Below, one piece after another: positions 63,746 through 64,000 of a stretch of 64,000 nucleotides of DNA. The DNA lies in the NCBI GenBank assembly GCA_036365455.1, contig JAWQUS010000026.1, positions 17,378,001 to 17,442,000 of the forward strand, read 5' to 3'. This DNA is from Macrosoma leucophasiata (taxonomy: Eukaryota > Arthropoda > Insecta > Lepidoptera > Hedylidae). The first letter of the stretch is position 1. Each line of letters starts with the position of its first letter. Below the pieces are notes generated by a model, which ran no database searches, was not told the origin of the DNA, and saw nothing but the letters and a program-made list of their open reading frames with translations. Made by a program: the position numbers and the translations under genes.

Positions 63746-64000
63746 TTTTTTGTAAAAAATAAGTAAGTATTTAAATTGTATTTATTCATGAAGCTGTCTA
63801 TTTTGTAAAGTGTACCGCTGACGGTAGTGATATCGGAGATTCCCCTTATTTCCTTTTGCGGTTTCATTATACAAGATTATGTCGTCGTCGTAGATGTGGG
63901 CGGGAGGTATAATATTTACACTGTTTTTCTCGAGCTAAAATTTTTCCATACGTTCTTGCTTAGGAAACTACTTAGTAGGAAATTAAACACGGTTTTTGGT

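Overview
This window looks like AT-rich, gene-poor nuclear DNA from a moth or butterfly (Lepidoptera). The case rests on its contents. There are two mariner elements, two tRNA-derived SINE families, and a SINE with a 5S-rRNA-like core. There are also many copies of short repeats of a type common in lepidopteran genomes, with segments such as 'cgcgacttcgtccg' and 'gggttccgta'. I found no exon of a cellular protein that I could recognise. Almost every open frame of 60-155 codons lies in a repeat or in featureless AT-rich DNA. The only intact coding sequences of convincing length are the gag and integrase genes of a Ty3/gypsy-type retrotransposon.

Layout. 0-9 kb: SINE copies, a hAT-type MITE, a perfect 40-bp palindrome, a SINE split by a later insertion, a motif present three times at 3.9-6.7 kb, and a duplicated block at 7.3 and 8.5 kb. 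9-20 kb: several copies of repeat family C, a 5S-derived SINE, a possible hAT/ZBED protein remnant, two local duplications, and a hAT MITE with a perfect 8-bp target duplication. 20-35 kb: SINEs A and B, two large 'gggttccgta' repeats, an 81-bp sequence found again unchanged at 63.4 kb, a motif present three times at 26-28 kb, a block present three times at 30-35 kb, and several perfect short-loop hairpins. 35-42 kb: more SINEs, hAT MITEs and a TA-flanked foldback MITE. 42-46 kb: a complete but decayed DD34D mariner (42012-43304), then an internally deleted mariner with very long terminal inverted repeats (44195-45250) inserted into a diverged tandem array. 46-52 kb: a 5S-SINE, a possible hAT-like MITE, and a 532-bp foldback MITE whose arms are made of mariner transposase coding sequence. 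52.97-56.12 kb: the Ty3/gypsy element, on the minus strand. 56-64 kb: further family C, hAT MITE and LINE-end copies, and more hairpins.

The most unusual object is the retrotransposon at 52971-56123. Its two 227-bp LTR segments read as identical, which implies recent insertion. It keeps a full gag, an in-frame A AAA AAC slippery site, the start of the protease and a full DD35E integrase, but reverse transcriptase and RNase H are missing. The adjoining 132-bp segments at its two ends are also identical but in opposite orientation, as if part of one LTR had flipped. Second is the foldback MITE at 51406-51937, which appears to have arisen from a relative of the long-TIR mariner 6 kb away. Third is a set of perfect hairpins, two of which can be explained as template-switch insertions within SINEs.

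Limits: all alignments were made by eye. Family names for repeats (A, B, C and so on) are local labels for this window, and repeat boundaries are approximate unless target duplications are given.
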